A stretch of 7,845 bases of DNA, from positions 1 through 7,845 of the forward strand of contig JABDQZ010000332.1 of the NCBI GenBank assembly GCA_013041975.1. Direction: 5' to 3'. The first letter of the stretch is position 1; the number at the start of each line of letters is the position of its first letter. This document shows, one piece after another, positions 6,542-7,845 of the stretch. The notes below the pieces were generated by a model. That model did not search any database and was not told where the DNA came from. It worked only from the letters and a program-made list of their open reading frames with translations. The DNA comes from Gammaproteobacteria bacterium (lineage in GTDB: Bacteria > Pseudomonadota > Gammaproteobacteria > Chromatiales > Chromatiaceae). The translations under genes were made by a program, and so were the position numbers.

Positions 6542-7732
6542 TCAGGCAGCGTTTTGCTGCTGACTGGCAAATGTACGGATTAGATCTGACAGTTTGTTGA
6601 CCAGAATTTCGGCTTCTTCATCTGTCATTGTGAGAGCAGGCAGTAAACGAATGCTGCTATTGGAGCAGACATTGATTAACAGGCCGTTGTCCAGAGCGGT
6701 TTTAACCAGTTCTGTGCAGTTATGGTTGAGCTCAATAGCAATCAGCAGGCCCAGGCCACGGATTTCTTTGACTGCATCAAGATGGCCAAGTTCCTGATTG
6801 AATGCCTCAATCAATGCGTTGCCCAGTTCATTGGCTCGATCCACCAGGTCGTTGTTTTCAAGTTCTTCTATTACAGCAAGACCGGCGGCACAGACCAGCG
6901 GGTTACCGCCAAAAGTAGATCCATGATTACCCGGAGCAAACAGCGAAGCGGCTTCGCCCTGTGCCAGGCAAGCTCCAATAGGCACACCATTACCCAGGCC
7001 TTTTGCCAGGGTCATGATGTCAGGTGTGATGCCATTATGCTGGAAGGCAAACATGCTGCCACTTCGCCCCATACCCGTCTGGATTTCATCCAGAATCATT
7101 AGCCAGTTTTGCTCATCGCAAAGCTGGCGGATTTTGTTCAGATAATCCTCTTCAGGAACACGGATGCCGGATTCACCCTGAACAGGCTCCAGCAAAACGG
7201 CCACGATGTTCGGGTCATTTTTGGCAGCCGCTTCAAGTGCTTCAATGTCGCCAAAGGGAAAACGCGCAAAGCCCTGAACCAGCGGTTCAAAACCAGCCTG
7301 AACCTTGCGATTGCCGGTGGCAGAAAGTGTTGCCAGGGTACGGCCATGAAAGCTGTTGTCCATTACCGCAATAACCGGTTTGTCGATACCTTTCTTGTGA
7401 CCAAAAAGCCTGGCCAGCTTGATAGCGGCTTCATTGGCCTCGGCACCGGAATTGGCAAAGAAGACATTATCCATGCCGGATAAGTCGCACAGCTTGTCAC
7501 CCAGCAGTTTCTGGTTGGCAATACCATACAGGTTGGAGGTGTGAACCAGTGTTTGTGCCTGCTCGCTGATACGTTTGGCAACTGCCTTGTTGGCGTGACC
7601 CAGTCCGCACACAGCTATGCCTGTAAGGGCATCCAGGTATTTTTTGTCGTTTTCATCCCACAGCCAGCTGCCTTCACCCCTGGTGAAGGTCACAGGTAAC
7701 CTGGCATAGGTTGTCATCAAGTGATCTGACAT
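6542..7732 (-). CDS. argD: Acetylornithine aminotransferase ArgD
   Basis: This pyridoxal-phosphate enzyme transfers an amino group from glutamate to N-acetylglutamate semialdehyde, giving N-acetylornithine for arginine synthesis; family members often also serve lysine synthesis as succinyl-diaminopimelate aminotransferase. The 396-residue product is full length for class III aminotransferases. Visible features are NSGAEANEAAIK (94-105, phosphate binding), SFHGRTLA (127-134), the cofactor aspartate D215 in LDEIQTGMGR, the Schiff-base lysine K244 in LAKGLGNGVPIGA, and STFGGNPL (272-279). The ATG at 7732 fits the family N-terminus and has AGGA (7742-7745) 9 bases upstream. The argF gene follows after 24 bases. 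Expression probably depends on the leader upstream, where a terminator lies directly before the ribosome site. Assignment as argD rather than another class III transaminase rests on sequence pattern plus adjacency to argF. Confidence 0.95.
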   Translation of the reverse strand: MSDHLMTTYARLPVTFTRGEGSWLWDENDKKYLDALTGIAVCGLGHANKAVAKRISEQAQTLVHTSNLYGIANQKLLGDKLCDLSGMDNVFFANSGAEANEAAIKLARLFGHKKGIDKPVIAVMDNSFHGRTLATLSATGNRKVQAGFEPLVQGFARFPFGDIEALEAAAKNDPNIVAVLLEPVQGESGIRVPEEDYLNKIRQLCDEQNWLMILDEIQTGMGRSGSMFAFQHNGITPDIMTLAKGLGNGVPIGACLAQGEAASLFAPGNHGSTFGGNPLVCAAGLAVIEELENNDLVDRANELGNALIEAFNQELGHLDAVKEIRGLGLLIAIELNHNCTELVKTALDNGLLINVCSNSSIRLLPALTMTDEEAEILVNKLSDLIRTFASQQQNAA

Positions 7733-7741
7733 TTCGTTGTT

Positions 7742-7745
7742 TCCT
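7742..7745 (-). promoter_or_regulatory. Shine-Dalgarno of argD, embedded in the terminator's downstream edge
   Basis: AGGA on the minus strand lies 9 bases from the argD ATG and begins right after the U-run of the intrinsic terminator (the run ends at 7746). It is also one half of a 10-base inverted repeat with 7797-7806. Confidence 0.7.
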
Positions 7746-7780
7746 AAAAAAGAAAAAGGCAGCGTCTGTAAAGACCTGCC
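7746..7780 (-). terminator. Intrinsic terminator or attenuator immediately upstream of argD
   Basis: Read on the minus strand, GGCAG (7780-7776) pairs with CTGCC (7762-7758) and GTCT (7775-7772) with AGAC (7767-7764), leaving a single bulged G and a TTAC loop: a 9-base-pair stem. It is followed by five T, one C and six T (7757-7746). This is a textbook Rho-independent terminator in the argD direction; the plus-strand reading lacks a T-run. It either ends a minus-strand transcript from beyond the window or acts as an attenuator in the argD leader. Confidence 0.75.
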
Positions 7781-7789
7781 CAGAAATAC

Positions 7790-7830
7790 ATTTCCGTTTT
7801 TTAGGATGCTTTTTGCACCTAAAACGAAAT
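7790..7830 (-). promoter_or_regulatory. Imperfect hairpin in the argD leader
   Basis: On the minus strand the 5' arm (7830-7815, ATTTCGTTTTAGGTGC) can pair with the 3' arm (7809-7790) through GCA, CCTAAAA, CG and AAAT blocks around an AAAAA loop, with small bulges. It lies 9 bases upstream of the terminator stem. It is probably transcribed as part of the argD leader or the 3' end of an upstream transcript; the start of transcription is not visible. Confidence 0.45.
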
Positions 7831-7845
7831 CCTAGCGGGAGTTTG

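Larger units (their letters stand above)
7733..7845. other. Non-coding region upstream of argD, reaching the window edge
   Basis: These 113 AT-rich bases contain no recognisable gene. On the minus strand a TAG at 7821-7819 could be the stop of a gene beyond the window, since that frame is open from the edge, but eight codons are too few to identify. A weak -10-like TAGGAT (7834-7829) would have its -35 outside the window. No match to an E. coli-type ArgR box was seen. Confidence 0.5.

Noticed and set aside
7109..7483. Plus-strand open frame of 124 codons within argD
   Set aside because: It is antisense to the conserved argD coding sequence, has no recognisable domain, and mirrors that gene's codon bias. 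The same applies to the antisense frames at 5636-6013 (argF), 148-657 (ilvD) and 3407-3802 (kinase).
7746..7772. Promoter with -35 TTTACA (7772-7767) inside the terminator stem
   Set aside because: The -35 match is good, but at 17-18 bases the -10 would be TTTTAG or TTTAGG, only three matches to consensus, and the transcript would start past or within the argD Shine-Dalgarno.
7783..7794. Palindrome GAAAT-AC-ATTTC as an ArgR operator
   Set aside because: ARG boxes of the E. coli type centre on TGAAT/ATTCA halves; these arms are GAAAT/ATTTC and lack the TG and CA ends. It also overlaps the leader hairpin arm, so it is left as a simple inverted repeat.
7815..7845. 3' end of a tRNA or small gene at the right edge
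   Set aside because: No CCA-ending acceptor stem or T-arm motif is visible, and the eight codons before the minus-strand TAG at 7821-7819 are too few to recognise a protein.

Overview
The window (7,845 bases) is a compact stretch of an ordinary bacterial chromosome. The proteins are closest, from memory, to those of gammaproteobacteria: the IlvD N-terminus follows the Escherichia coli/Pseudomonas type almost residue for residue, the ornithine carbamoyltransferase is of the short (about 300-residue) type, and the SH3-and-anchor protein resembles E. coli YgiM. I cannot name the genus. There is no sign of a phage, insertion sequence, CRISPR array, tRNA or rRNA.

Layout. Two plus-strand genes fill the left half: ilvD (2-1903), the penultimate enzyme step of branched-chain amino acid synthesis, then after 46 bases a gene for a membrane sensor histidine kinase whose periplasmic part is an NMT1/THI5-like substrate-binding domain (1950-3836). 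Four minus-strand genes fill the right half and read towards them, in transcription order: argD (7732-6542), argF (6517-5606), an FbpC-type ABC ATPase (5606-4560) and a YgiM-like membrane-anchored SH3 protein (4537-3857). The two blocks converge with a 20-base gap.

The minus-strand block looks like one operon. argD and argF are 24 bases apart, the ABC ATPase start shares one base with the argF stop (TGATG), and the SH3 gene follows the ATPase by about 20 bases. argD and argF are arginine-biosynthesis steps separated only by deacetylation of N-acetylornithine. The ATPase has no permease or binding protein in the window, so its transporter is unknown.

The part that standard gene calling would miss is the 113-base leader upstream of argD (7733-7845). 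It holds a good intrinsic terminator in the argD direction whose U-run leads directly into the argD Shine-Dalgarno, an upstream imperfect hairpin, and a 10-base perfect inverted repeat that could alternatively pair the upstream hairpin arm with the Shine-Dalgarno. This suggests conditional read-through or translational control of the arginine operon, but it is a reading of the sequence only. No wholly new multi-gene system is visible; the next most notable items are the binding-protein/kinase fusion without a response regulator, the ABC ATPase without partners, and an approximately 17-residue insertion in IlvD.
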